The notes beneath the pieces are model-generated. The model searched no databases. It had not been told where the DNA came from and saw only the letters and a list, made by a program, of their open reading frames with translations. 64,000 bases of DNA from Stropharia rugosoannulata (lineage: Eukaryota > Basidiomycota > Agaricomycetes > Agaricales > Strophariaceae): assembly GCA_028532985.1 (NCBI GenBank), contig JANCIK010000010.1, positions 868,001 to 932,000 of the forward strand. Reading direction: 5' to 3'. Below are positions 22,737 to 33,798 of this stretch, in pieces; the stretch's first letter is position 1, and each line of letters starts with the position of its first letter. Position numbers and translations under genes: made by a program.

Positions 22737-24575
22737 GCTCGCCCTGGAACATTTTCAGTCTTCATGTACCCAGTCTACTACGCAACGAACAAATAGACCA
22801 AGCCCTGCTCGACAACTGTACATGGTTTTAACAAGTCATTCATATAAACCTAGCTTATTGAGTGATTTTGAACTGTGAATTTCCCACAATGCTAATCAGA
22901 TCCTTGGAGTATATGACCGCACCCCCTGCCTTATGAACAAATGTTTGGTACGATGAAAGTGTTCGCTTACTACATCCTGCGATGGGTATCGTAATCATGA
23001 TATGAAAGACTGGAATATTCCACTTCACCACTTGCCAGAAAAAGTGTATTGCGGCGGGACTTACTCGCAGCGATACAAAAAGAAACAGTTGAACAATCTT
23101 GTCTTGATATTAAATTCGGTGAAGTTCAACACCCGGGTAGAAGATGCTCAGATGACAAGAAGCAGCGCCACTTGCATTTGAAAAATCGATGGAACTATTT
23201 GTTCTATTGAACATGACCAGAGAATGTGATAATTCAAGCAATTCAGTCCACTTAGTACTCGGCACATAACAGCTTCCATGAAAAATACATGAATTGATCA
23301 GAATACAATATGTAATGTGCCGATACTGTTTAACTTCGGAGCTAACCGTTTTTTTAATCATGTCGACCTTTTCTCTTCATGACATTTTACGTAGGTGATG
23401 TCCAAGTCAGATCGGGATGAGTAGTCCAGTCATCTACATACGTTGACGGTTGCTCAAATAGGATTTGTACTTGTCTGAGCTTGTGGCAATAGATTAACAC
23501 TAGGATACTTTGTTCCTTTACAGATCTCTAACTTCGACAGAAGGGTAACATTAAAATTCTGGGTTTCCGCCGCATTACTGGTGCAAGTGAATGATGTGAC
23601 CTGATGAGGAATACATCAGGCAAGGCATAGAATGTGACTCTATGGCATGGGTCTACATGCATGTACTATTCGGTTCAAAACGTCAAACAGCAAAGATAAT
23701 AATAAACTTTACGTGTGCTGCTATGTATAAAATGTCTTGAAAATCATCAAGGACCTCATCCAGTGTTGCAGACGACGAACAACTGTAAGCGATCTTCACT
23801 CCTGCTCTGATAAAATACGCCATCTCACGCATAACACAGTGCATCCCACCCGATAAATTGACTTGTATCACAGTGAGTACTACCACTACTACCTGTTGAC
23901 GATGTATACAGATTGTAATGTTCGCTTGACCTTCAGACATATAAACCATGGCCCCAATTACCGTTACAAACAACTCCGGTGCGGATGTCAATGTCCGTAT
24001 CACCAAAAAGAACGATGTCGGCGATAGTTCCTTCTTCACGGTCCCCGCAGGCGCCACTGAGGTGTGGCAAAGGAACAAGTGGCAGGCTGCTTTCATTGCG
24101 AGGAACCCGAACGGAGGAGCGCTCCTTGAAGTTGTCCTTGCCGTCCCAGACCAGCCAATTAACATCATTTGATAGTCAGTGTATCTCCGAGTTGTGTATT
24201 TGAGCTGAGCGTGCAAAGATTTTTCTCTCAACTAGTATACCCGTAGTAGGCTTGTCACGGTCTCGTGCTGAAGCGGTACATACTGGCACGCTATTTTGTA
24301 AAACAAATCTATATCTCAATCGTCGTTGTCGTTCTTGTGAGTGATTTGCAGGAGTGAGTAAGCATTTTAAGGTGTAATTGATTCTGGGAATTTGATGGGT
24401 ATGGCGTTCACTTACTTGCTCCGATTGAGCAATCAAAAGCATACAAATCGTCTTGGTCTCTCTATTTGTATCCCAGATTGATCTCACTGCTAAATATATA
24501 ACATGGCTCGGCAAAGCGAAAAAGCCGTGATGCGTGCGTGAGTGAGCCATTGAGTATGGCATGTACCCATACACC
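22737..24575 (-). repeat. Large inverted repeat, right arm
   Basis: Reverse complement of 19741-21590. It begins inside the block reading GGAACATTTTCAGTCTTCATG and ends at GTGAGCCATTGAGTA. It carries the plus-strand copy of the 74-codon gene. Direct repeat A (right copy) follows after about 35 bases. Confidence 0.85.
23948..24172 (+). CDS. 74-aa small protein, fast-evolving, copy 2
   Basis: A single exon starting MAPITVTNNSG and ending QPINII, followed by TGA. Predicted all-beta, soluble and cysteine-free. The invariant blocks shared with copy 1 are TVTNNSGA, VNVRITK, GDSSFF, KWQAAFIA and LEVVLAVP; replacements cluster between these blocks, which in a beta-sandwich would be the loops. The function is unknown. 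Its position in a repeat zone bracketed by an NLR gene and an NLR fragment makes a recognition or effector role conceivable, but that is inference only. Confidence 0.75.
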   Translation: MAPITVTNNSGADVNVRITKKNDVGDSSFFTVPAGATEVWQRNKWQAAFIARNPNGGALLEVVLAVPDQPINII

Positions 24576-24610
24576 TCTTTTCATGTGAGCAGGAATTGAA
24601 AAGTCGGTTC

Positions 24611-26655
24611 TTGTGGGATATTCAAGGCTTTGCCACCTCGAGCACATGCTCTGGCTATTCTCGAACCGACCATTTTCTCTTTAATTCATGCGTGTCTGTA
24701 CTTCGTAGATACAATGTGATCTTGTTGTGATCTGCTAATTCCCCACTTTAAAGCTCTTCTAAACCTGTAGAATACACCAGCTCGCAATAGCCTTCACTGA
24801 CCATATTCCGACCTTTGCACTGCCACACATTGACATAGACTGACTTTGGTTTATCCGTACACTAACCTTTACACTGCTCTTTAATGACCTATCAGTTAGG
24901 ACGAAGCAAGGTCGGACATGGTCCAACAGTCAACCACCTGCGGGAGCAGAGGACGTGAATGAGCCCATTAACTGAGCTTGTCGCTGCATCACCATGGGAG
25001 GGAGATGGACGCGAGCTGCAGATGGCCACGGGCGCAACGTCGGGTGGGAGAGCACCGGGGGGACATGCTTACGGGGACTGTGAGGGTCGATATGGTGGTC
25101 AGCCAAGTTGGCGGGGCCAACAGTGTCGGCGTAGGCGAGGACGGTGTGAGTATATGGTCGGGCCTTTAGGCATGTACACCCCAGGGAACACGTTTTTAAT
25201 GCGGATGCGGGCCTTTGACTGTTGAAAAGCAGGAGGAGCGCGTACAGAGCCAAAAGACCCAAAAGAACGGAGGTTCCAGCTTCAAGCTCAAGTCAGCAGC
25301 GCCCGCTGTACAGCCTGTATACTCCATAGTCGTGTACCTTCAGGGGGACGACAGTAGGACGAGAGTATGGCTGCGAGGATGCGAGGGCATGTTCACGCTT
25401 TTCTCAGAGCTTGGGAACACGTAGGAGGATGACAACAGGAGAAGCGGGTACGGATTCAGAAAAGATGTAAACGCATGCATGCGGAATAAGGCCAGCAGTA
25501 TGTGCCGTACATCCGACAAAGTCGCGTCCTGCAACGGGACTCAGGAGGAGACGGCCACGCGACGTGCAGACGCCGATGGGATGCCTAGGTCGATGAGAGC
25601 TAACCTCGCGGTGGACGTCCCGAGAGTCGTGCGTGCGCGGGCCAGTGTTCAGAATTGGAGCGTACTTCAGGACGTACGTGATGAGGAATGTGGCTGTGGT
25701 AGGACGTATGGACGCGAGAGCGAACTCAAATGCAGGGACAAGGCAAAAGCGAACGCAGGATCCGACTCGGGGCGGGGATTGACGCAGATGCAGATGCGGA
25801 AACTTGACTAGAGCGAGGCACGGGTATAGATTCAGAAACGACACCAAAAGAATGATTCAAAAACGCGGGCCAAGATCAGCAGTATGCGACACACAAGAGT
25901 CACGTTTCTGCATGGGGCATTGGGGAGATGGCCACGAGACCACGACGTGCATTTAGTTTGGGGGACCAAATGTGCCCTGAGGATGCGTAGGCAAACGGAA
26001 CATAGGGACGAGGACGGGCGGGATGCAGATAGGCCCGTTGTACGTCCTCGGGCTTGAGCTTGAGAGCGTACTTCAGCACGTGCGTGGTTGTGGCGGGGAG
26101 TCTGCTCGCAAAGGCGAAGACGAGCTTGTACCCAGGGACTGGGGCAAAAGAGAATGCAGGGTATGTCTATGAGCTGGGAGTATAGCAAAGCGGACAGCGT
26201 GATGATGCATGTCACGGCGAGGATGGATATGAGGTCTGGCATTTGGGTAGTGGGTATATGCGTGCTTACCGTGACATCCTGCCCGTGCCTACTAATGAAT
26301 GGTATGCGTATTCCACGTTCAACACATGTCTGCGTAGGAATACATCGGTAGTAGCAAAATTGGTAGTGGAAGGGAGCAAGTAGCGAGAGACTCGGCGAGT
26401 AGGGCGCATACACTATGCCGTGCCGCGCTTATGTCATTGCTTGACACGGTCGGGCATTCCAAACAACGCGTGCGCGTTTCCTTGGCGTTCACGGTTCTTG
26501 CTCGGACTGACGGTACTCTCGCCCCAGAATGAATCCCGACTATTATTTTGATACTCCTTATCCAAATACTGTGCACCAAATAATTAATGAAAAAATGAGT
26601 TATCTTGTGGGATACCAGAACTAAAGCATTGTGTGATAAATGCGTGAAATTGACA
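24611..26655 (+). repeat. Direct repeat A, right copy (about 2.0 kb)
   Basis: Same orientation as 17741-19740 and very similar over its whole length, with small indels (for example a gap near 25600 relative to 18730). Together with the inverted repeat it gives the order A, arm, core, reversed arm, A. The NLR fragment on the minus strand begins directly after it. Confidence 0.85.
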
Positions 26656-26672
26656 TAAACAAAAATGAATCG

Positions 26673-27340
26673 CTAATAGAGCATGGGCTCTTCAATATCT
26701 TCCAGATGACCACTGGCTAGCACTTGGATATTCTTTTCACATTTCAGCTTGGGGCCCTCTCCATTGGTTTTCGATTGTACCTTTCCAAAGTGCACCTGTG
26801 CCTCGGTGTACAGCTGGATAGCTTGGTATGAATCCCCTTGTTTGGTAGAGATGTAAGCAAGCTGATCCAGAACCTGTGTGATATCCAAGAATGAGCCCTG
26901 AGTTCGTGCCAAGTTGAGGGACATTTGAAGAGCATGTTTTGCCTCGTCATAGCGCTCCAGGACTATGAAGTAAGACGACTGTAAGCTGAAAATTGAGCAA
27001 ATAAATCCAGTGCCGAGACCATGCTCTTCTGCAATTTTCAGTGCTTCGCAACTTAGATCAAGTGCAAGTTCGTAGTTTCCACTTCTGGCTTCTATCCTAG
27101 ACAATACACGGAGGCATGTAACAGCACTGGCTGGACTCTTCAACCTTTTGAAAATGTTCAATGCATTGGTTAACGTTGTTCGAGCGTCATCGTTTTCCTG
27201 AATATACCAAAGATAGTATCCATGTACTAGGATGCCACGAGCCATATTATATTCATCTCCTTTGTCATGGGATAGCTCGGCCTGTGCCCGATCAACGAGT
27301 GATTTGAGTGTCAGTTCTGGTGCCCCAGAGTCAGGTAGTG
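26673..27340 (-). pseudogene. 3' fragment of an NLR (TPR part)
   Basis: The minus strand encodes about 220 residues homologous to the C-terminal TPR part of the NLR at 11164-13419: KSLVDRAQAELSHD, DDARTTLTNALNIF, ALDLSCEALKI, LQSSYFIVLERYDEA, LAYISTKQGD and the end EEPMLY. Homology fades near 27340, and no NB-ARC domain follows on the upstream side. The frame itself is still open, so truncation (probably by rearrangement) came before decay. It lies in opposite orientation to the full gene. Confidence 0.85.
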
Positions 27341-27652
27341 TCGTTACAACTCAATGTACCATATGGTCCAGGGGAGTCCCCGATGTGGTCGAACCAGTCG
27401 CATCGAGGGTATCCCCTCCGTCCCTCATTTGCCCATTCCAAACATGGGCAACCATAGTCTAGGCTTATATAATAATGAGTCTACACTGTTAGTAAGTATA
27501 TAATAATATTACTAGTAGTAAATTCAGGCCGAACATCACTCAATATTTCGGCCACATATCATGAATACAATATAAACATCAATGACTACAACGACTACTG
27601 TATTGTATGTATGTATATTAAATTAAATACAAAAGGGAAGAGGGCAAGAATT
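27341..27652. other. AT-rich intergenic, no gene seen
   Basis: Sequence between the NLR fragment and the exon interrupted by the LTR element. It contains TATTA-rich runs and no coding frame of note. Confidence 0.4.
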
Positions 27653-27764
27653 TCAAGACATTTGCAGACGAACTGAACGACAAATTTCGGCATCGGCATC
27701 GTTTTGGTCATCGGCCTTGTGAGACTCCAACGTAACTGATGCACTGCGACCGGCCCCAGAACGG
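27653..27764 (-). pseudogene. 3' end of a coding exon split by the LTR element
   Basis: The minus strand reads from the target duplication into SGAGRSASV ... RLQMS and stops at TGA (27653-27655). If the element and one copy of the 4-bp duplication are removed, the frame joins without break to the fragment at 43765-44094 (...SVKPKSR). The intact exon would end about 37 residues after the insertion point. The protein is not recognised. Confidence 0.7.
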
Positions 27765-28976
27765 TGAGAGGTCTACTGCGTAGCTAGACTCGAAATCGCG
27801 AAACACAACACACACACACACCCAGCGGAGCAAGATCCTATCCTTTAGATCGAGCGAACGCCCTCAACTAAACGGCTAGTATAATCTTTGCTCTGCTCTG
27901 GTTCCCGGTCTGGGCGTGCGATGCGCGCACCTTGTGTCCTCTAGTCTTTGTAATAGCAAGTAGTGCCTGCAAGTTCGTTTGTAAGGAGGGGTTTAATTCT
28001 AGTAAATCTCGGATAGAGCCCGGTTGCTAGTGGCGTGCGCTAGGCAAAATGATAAATGAAATAAGTTGTTTTAGCGAACGGCTTCGCTGCACGCACTTCC
28101 GGGTCCGGTGACCTCGTACGATGCGCGGACTCTCCAAAGTCCAACAATCCAAGACTCTCCAAAGTCTTTCACCCGGTGGTGCAGTCTCAGTCTAAACACT
28201 ACAGTGCGAGTTTCCATACACGGTTGTACTGACTCCTCACTGAGCTCTCCAATTGACCCGGTGGCCAGAAGCTATCCAAAACTCCTATGATTCACAAAAC
28301 ACTTCACAGTTAAGACCCTAACAAAAGCTAAACACAGCCCGCTGACGGCCTGGGACAGAACCCAGCACACAGATCTAGTGGGTAGACAATTGCTTAATTA
28401 CTATAGACAAGGATACAGGTTTATATGCGATGCATGCATGTGTACTAATAATAAGGTAAAGTAAATACTAGCAACGCACGGCCAAAGGCCCGCGCATCGC
28501 ATCCGGGCTTCCCTTCGAGTGTCCTGATCCCTTGGCATTCGCTGCGCGCATGTTGTTTATTCCCTCGGGCTTTTGCACGTCTTTTGATGCGCGCCGCCAC
28601 GGTCACATGATGTGTGGACTTAGACAAATTTTGCCTTGCGATGTGCGCATAGGAGATACGCGCACAGCCCTTCACACCGCCCTTGGTATCCGCTCAGCTG
28701 TACTCACACCGCTCTTTGCTGGTGCTTAACCGTTCTACGCTTTCCTGATCGCTCGCACAGATGGCCAAACTATGCACTCTAGACTGTGCAGCTCGCTGAC
28801 CAATCTTTCTCGCGATACGGTGCGTGCAGGCGCTTGTAGTCATGATGCTCGCGCGCTGATAGCTATAGACTATGAGGCAGGCTCAACTCTAGTCTCTCTG
28901 TGTTTTCCCGCGCGCAGCTATCCCACTAACGGACCTTCTGACTGTTTACACCCGTAGCCAAAAAGCAGCCCTGTCA
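27765..28976 (-). repeat. 3' LTR
   Basis: 1,212 bp, bounded by TG/CA. It matches 42553-43764 base for base as far as I could compare. Short frames inside it occur identically in both copies and are not genes. It contains two TGCGCGCA palindromes (27922, 28543). Confidence 0.95.
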
Positions 28977-28990
28977 TCTCCCCCCCACTA
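28977..28990 (-). other. Polypurine tract
   Basis: On the minus strand this reads TAGTGGGGGGGAGA and abuts the 3' LTR (TGACAG). This is the expected primer for plus-strand DNA synthesis in an LTR element. Confidence 0.85.
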
Positions 28991-28995
28991 AAATC

Positions 28996-29013
28996 TTGAC
29001 TGTCCTCAGTCAA
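28996..29013. promoter_or_regulatory. Hairpin next to the polypurine tract, copy 1
   Basis: TTGACTG-TCCT-CAGTCAA: a perfect 7-bp stem with a 4-base loop, six bases from the polypurine tract. A second hairpin with two compensatory stem changes follows the internal tract at 32162. Confidence 0.6.
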
Positions 29014-29583
29014 CTTCAAATGCGCGCATCGCTTCCATAGTAGCAGGCCACTATCTTCCCCATCCTACTGTGTCCTGGCTTAGTTACTGCCGTCTGTGGC
29101 TACCCAGAGCTCCCTTCTTCCTACATCCTATCTCTATTCAGCGCCCTGATTTTCCTCTTCGGGCATTCCTTACTGGGCCTCCACCGAAATAGACTTGTTT
29201 TAGACAAACCCCCTCTTCTGCGTGCACTGCGCCTATCGTCTTTTTCTAATTTCTTACTCCTAATGGTCCCATTATTACTATTTCGGGCCAGCCTACATCC
29301 CTTCTCGAGTCACCTTCCTGATCAGGCCTTGCCCTTTCCTGTTCTGGGCCCTGCTAGTTCTTCCTTTTTACTGCACGCTATTCTAGTATGTCGCCGGTAA
29401 GTTTATTCGACATGCGCTCATCGCCGCCCCGCTTCTCTCATGCTCCAGAATTTTCTTTCTCTACTCTCCCCTGCTGTATATAACTAGTTCCAACGCCCCT
29501 CCTGTTCTTCCTTTCTTTTGCTTTCCTCTAGTCCTAACTGCTTCCCTTTCTTATCTTCTTCCACTCTGAATCACACAAGCTTC
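29014..29583. other. Leader region of the antisense genes
   Basis: Pyrimidine-rich on the plus strand, with no open frame of note; probably promoter and 5' UTR of the gene starting at 29584. Confidence 0.35.
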
Positions 29584-31698
29584 ATGGCTTTCCGTGGTGT
29601 CGACAAATTTCTCAAGACACAAAAGGCCGAGCGCTCTTTGGACCGCGCAGACCATTTCCATAGGCTCCGCCCCGTGCTAGCCCAATACGACACCTTCGAG
29701 GACTTGGGCGGCCGTGACAAGCTGAGTCCCGAGGACGTTAACCAGTTCGTGTCCCTCCGCGAACAGTTCGGCCTCGCAGTGGAAAGCCATGTGCGCGCAT
29801 TTCCTATTGACGCCACTCACCACACGGGGACGCACGAATTGGCCCTTTTGTTGTCCCTCCTGGCCATTGGTGATGACGACCCCGTTTTCGGATGGAGTTC
29901 CGAGGACATAACTCAGCGCGCATTATGGTTCGTCGAGCCCGAGCCCGGGCTAAAACCCGTAAGTCCCCTTTTCCCTTTTCTTTATAATGTGCGCTAACGG
30001 TTCCTCTGCAGCTGACTTCTTACAAGGTCGCTTTCGCTAGCACCTTTCCTCTATCTTGGTCGCCTGGGGCTCAGCCCGAGCCCTGACTTCAGTACCTGCC
30101 CCTCGAGCCGCCCGAACGCGACGTGGAGATGCTGGGGCCAGAGGCAGAGATGAGCGGCCCTGCCGGAGCCATGGGCATGCCTCCACCCGAGCAGACGCTT
30201 GCCTCGTCTACGCCCCCGCCCCCTTCCCCTGATCCCCCTTCTAGACCCCTTTCCCCCATAGTCGTCGATCTGACCCCTGCTGCGCTTACCAAACGGAGGC
30301 GCTCTTCTCCTGCCACCCCTCCACCTCCTTCTGCGCGCGCCTCACCAGAAGTGGTCGATGCCCCTATCGCCGCTTCCGTCAAGCGTAAGCGCACCGCACT
30401 TGTCCCCATCTCGTCTTTGCCCGTGCCTCCAGTTCCCAAGGCCAAGCACGCGCGCAAAGATGCTGCCCAAACCGGTATGTGATCTTTTTCCCCAACTTTT
30501 GCCTCGTACTTAATACCTCTCTAGCTACCCCACAGGCTGTGGCTGGGCCTTCTAAGAAGCGCGCATCGGCCCCCGCTTCTTCTTCTGGTGCGCGCACCAA
30601 GGTCGTCCCCCTGGTCCCTTCTTCAAGCGGTGTGTCCGAGCTCTCCCGTCTCGAGGGAGTCGATTCCTCTAAGGTCACCTATGAATCCACATATCCCGTG
30701 TATAATCTGCTCCCCGGAGTTTACTCAGCTTCTCTGGCCTTAGCTGGCAAACCCCTTCCTGACGCCATCTCCATGGCTCAGCTCCCTTCTCAAAACCAGT
30801 TAGAGGCTGCAGTTGTGGTAAGCTTCTCTTTTTCTTTTGGGTTACTTCTTGTTGTTTTAACTTGTGTTTTATCTAGCCTGGTCTTTCCTGCTCTCTATGT
30901 GACCGCTCTTCCAATAGTTCCGGCAAGTTGGCACCACATCGCATATTCTGTTTACTGCGCGGCCCTGGTAAAAAGTGCACCAAATGCCGCCTCGATAGTC
31001 GGGGGCCTTGCTTTCAGGCAATGACTGGTCCAGAACTCGACTGCGCCTTGGAGGGGTCTGCTGGTTGGCACTGCACATCCCCCGCCGGTGCGCGCCTTCT
31101 TCTTTCTTATTTTATCCATTACTGACTCGTTCTTTTAGAGCTGCATGCATCGTTCGCTCGTCTCGAAGCCTACCGTCAACAAGCGCACGCTGCGGAGGAG
31201 GCCCGTCGAGGCCTCGAGCGTCTACACTTTGCAGAGCTCATCCAGCTCGTGCAATTGGCTCAGGCAATGGCAGCGACCATGCCTACTAATGTTATCATTG
31301 GGTCCCGTTTTGCCGATTGTGAGACCTTCGACGCTCTCAGGTCCATGGATCTTACTGCCCTCTGTGCCTCGTATGATGCGCTTTGCCAACCCCTGGATCC
31401 CGAGCGCCCCGTTGACTTCGTTCCCCTTACTTCTTTCTATGATCCCGCGCATCCCCGTTTCGAACCTTCCACCTCTGGGTCCGCAGAACAACCCTCTGCT
31501 GCTACTAAAATCGTCCCGCGTGCGCAGCGCACCTCCAGCCCTGCCGCCTCCAAAGCGAGTTCTTCAAAAGGCAAGGGGGTGAGTTCTTCGAAGGGCAAGG
31601 GGAAAGCTCCCTCTCGTCCCCACAAGTCCGCGTCCGTTGTTCCCGAGTCAAGCCTTGAGGCTTCCTGTGATGAGGACAGGCACATAACAGAGGCCTAG
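29584..31698 (+). CDS. Antisense gene A: Cys-rich, coiled-coil protein inside the LTR element
   Basis: Exons 29584-29958, 30012-30474, 30525-30817, 30877-31087 and 31139-31698 give one consistent frame of 634 codons on the strand opposite to gag-pol. Order of parts: globular N-terminus (MAFRGVDKFLKTQ), Pro/Ser/Lys-rich linker, a cysteine cluster likely to bind zinc (CSLC...FC...KKCTKC...PCF...C), a helical coiled coil (YRQQAHAAEEARRGLERLHF) and a basic Ser/Lys tail (SSKGKG). The layout resembles the Cys-cluster/coiled-coil protein of the KDZ element at 58438-59880, so a nucleic-acid or chromatin role is possible. One in-frame TGA at 30084-30086 would end translation, unless a 66-base intron ending at CTTCAG removes it. 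The LTR element sense RNA would not splice these introns, so they survive retrotransposition. Confidence 0.6.
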
Positions 31699-32199
31699 GT
31701 GTTTCACGATGCGCGCATTGAACGCCCCCTTTTGGACTTCTTTTCTTTTCTTGCCCTCTCTTTTCTTCCTTGTCTTGACCCTATTTTACCTAGCATATGT
31801 AAAATAGGCCTGTACTATGTATTAAGATATGCTTCTATATATGCTTTTCTTTTCTCTTCCTTGTGTGAACCTAAGTTCTTTCTGTCTTCTAAGATATCTA
31901 ATAGCCTGGTTCCTCTTAAGCTGTTACAAGTGCCATGCGCGCATATGACCAATGTCCACCTGCTTATATGTATCCACCAACTTTTGCTCCTGTCTTTCTA
32001 CTGTGGGCGAGTGTAGGTGCGATGCGCGCATATGAAAGATGTGCCTATGCGTATACGCTAACCAACTGCTACTTCTGCCCTTTTTGTATTATCTCCTTAT
32101 CTCCTTAAGCTCCTGGATTTATCTCTGCTTGGCAAGGCCATCTCTCCCCCCCACTATAAATTCAACTGTCCCCAGTTGACAGTTTCTTTACTGCCTTCC
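31699..32199. other. Spacer between antisense genes A and B, with second PPT-like module
   Basis: Pyrimidine-rich on the plus strand, no gene. It has TGCGCGCA at 31710, 31936 and 32023, and near its end repeats the polypurine-tract-plus-hairpin module (32143-32179), listed separately. Confidence 0.5.
32143..32179 (-). repeat. Internal copy of the polypurine tract plus hairpin
   Basis: TCTCCCCCCCACTA (32143-32156) is identical to the tract at 28977-28990. It is followed by TCAACTG-TCCC-CAGTTGA (32162-32179), a perfect 7-bp stem. Relative to the first hairpin, stem pairs 2 and 3 changed on both sides (T-A to C-G, G-C to A-T). Confidence 0.7.
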
Positions 32200-32681
32200 A
32201 TGGCTCTCCGATATCAGCGCACCGCTGTCGCTCGCCAATTCACTGTTTTACTGAGACAACTTGCTATTCATGCAGAGCTCGCAGAGGACTGCCACAACGG
32301 CCCTTTTCACTTTCCTCTACAGTCTGCTCAGTCCCTCGTGCGCGCACTGGTAACCTCCTTAGGTTCATGCAGGCACTTCTTTATGCTAATGCTTTCCTCC
32401 AGGATCGGATTACACTGCCTTTGCATTTTATCGACTTCAACCGCCAATTCCTGCCTTTAGTCATGATGATCGTGTTTTACAAAGGCCGTGCTCAGCGCAG
32501 ATTTAGCGATGATCATTTCGATGCACGCATGCTCAGCAACGCCGCTCTTCACATTCTCGATCGGTACAGCCATCTTGGCATGCCTTTTCACAATCTCCCA
32601 CCCTCGGAACCAACAGGGACCGCCATTCTAGACGTAGATCCCGATGCTGCCCTTGTAGTAGATGATATTAGCTACGATTGA
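32200..32681 (+). CDS. Antisense gene B, small spliced protein
   Basis: Exons 32200-32349 and 32403-32681 (intron 53 bases) give 142 codons, starting MALRYQRTAVARQF and ending DDISYD. Mostly helical, acidic end, no recognised domain. It starts 20 bases after the internal hairpin. It might continue into the next frame (32678-33115) through an unrecognised intron. Confidence 0.45.
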
Positions 32682-33115
32682 GCCCGTGCACGGCTCTGAT
32701 GGATTGTTTAGTGATATATATGATCCCTCAAATGAACATGTCTCTTATCATCATGCCCTCCTTCGATACCGAAAGTAATCTCCTTCAACGCACAAGGTCT
32801 GATCCTTCCTTCTTGCGCTTAGCTGCTCTACCCAAGCGGGCGCTAGCTGATATTCCGCTCGATGATCATGAGCGTGTCTGCCGCATCTACATAGGCGCCC
32901 TTCATTTTATTCTTGAGGCTGCGACTGAACCGCTGCTTCCCATGACCATCTGCCTAGACATGATGCGCCACGTTCAAGACCATGCGGTGCGCGCATGTCC
33001 CTTCTCCACCCTTTTCGTCCGCGACTCTGACATCCTTGTAGCGGGCTCTGGCGCTGACCGAAGCTACCTGTCACTCGCCTCGCCTATCACACTTGTGCGC
33101 TCAGCTTCACTATAG
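32678..33115 (+). CDS. Antisense open frame after gene B, possibly part of it
   Basis: The frame overlaps the end of gene B by four bases. Its later part (MPSFDTESNLLQ ... FILEAATEPLLPM) looks protein-like; the first part does not. Beyond 33100 a different frame (LHYSELILRLCGTTDAERYG, to 33212) looks coding, so either a frameshift or an intron lies near 33100. Function is unknown and it may be degenerate. Confidence 0.35.
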   Translation: MSPCTALMDCLVIYMIPQMNMSLIIMPSFDTESNLLQRTRSDPSFLRLAALPKRALADIPLDDHERVCRIYIGALHFILEAATEPLLPMTICLDMMRHVQDHAVRACPFSTLFVRDSDILVAGSGADRSYLSLASPITLVRSASL

Positions 33116-33212
33116 CGAGCTCATCCTGCGCTTGTGTGGTACTACAGATGCTGAGCGCTACGGCACCCTCCCTCACTCTGAACACTTCCAACAACTCCAC
33201 TATGCCGCCTAG

Positions 33213-33798
33213 GTCTTTTACCAGGAGGAATTCTTTCCTGTGGGTCTTTCTCCTCGTGCACTGCGCTGACCCTGACAATCACTTCTTAGGATGTCTAATT
33301 CCCGAACTGACATTTTGCTGTCTTTCCATTGATAGCTATCTATAGTTATAGCTAGCATCTATTCCTTGGTACATGTGTCATGACCCTGTATTTGAAATAA
33401 GACTGTCGGGTAACATTGTTATGCATTTTCGGCATCAATCCCAAAACAGACATCACTTTGCCAAACAGGGAAAGACCTGCATCTCTTCTGATGCGCTCAC
33501 TCTTTTGCTGCGATGCACGCACGATCTTCCCCCTTCTTCTCGTTGCTATATGGGCTCTTGTATTCAGGTCCCTTCCATCCCACTCAATCTCCGTGAATGT
33601 AACGTTAGACGGGTGTAGCCCTGTGCTATGACCCATTTGGACCCTTTTGTAAAGTCCCTCCTTTAACTCCTTGGGCCTGCTGTTCGGTCAGTCACCAGCT
33701 GCGTGCAGCACTGATCAAACCAGCGAATGCTATATAAGACGCTCGCCGTCTCTGTATGAGCGCATCGCACTTTATTCCTACTGCTCTCAACCACTACC
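33213..33798. other. Spacer before antisense gene C
   Basis: No consistent coding frame; probably the promoter and leader of gene C. Nothing else is recognisable. Confidence 0.35.

Noticed and set aside
28108..28957. Four small frames in the LTR, repeated at 42896-43745
   Set aside because: LTR sequence; identical only because the LTRs are identical, no coding signature.
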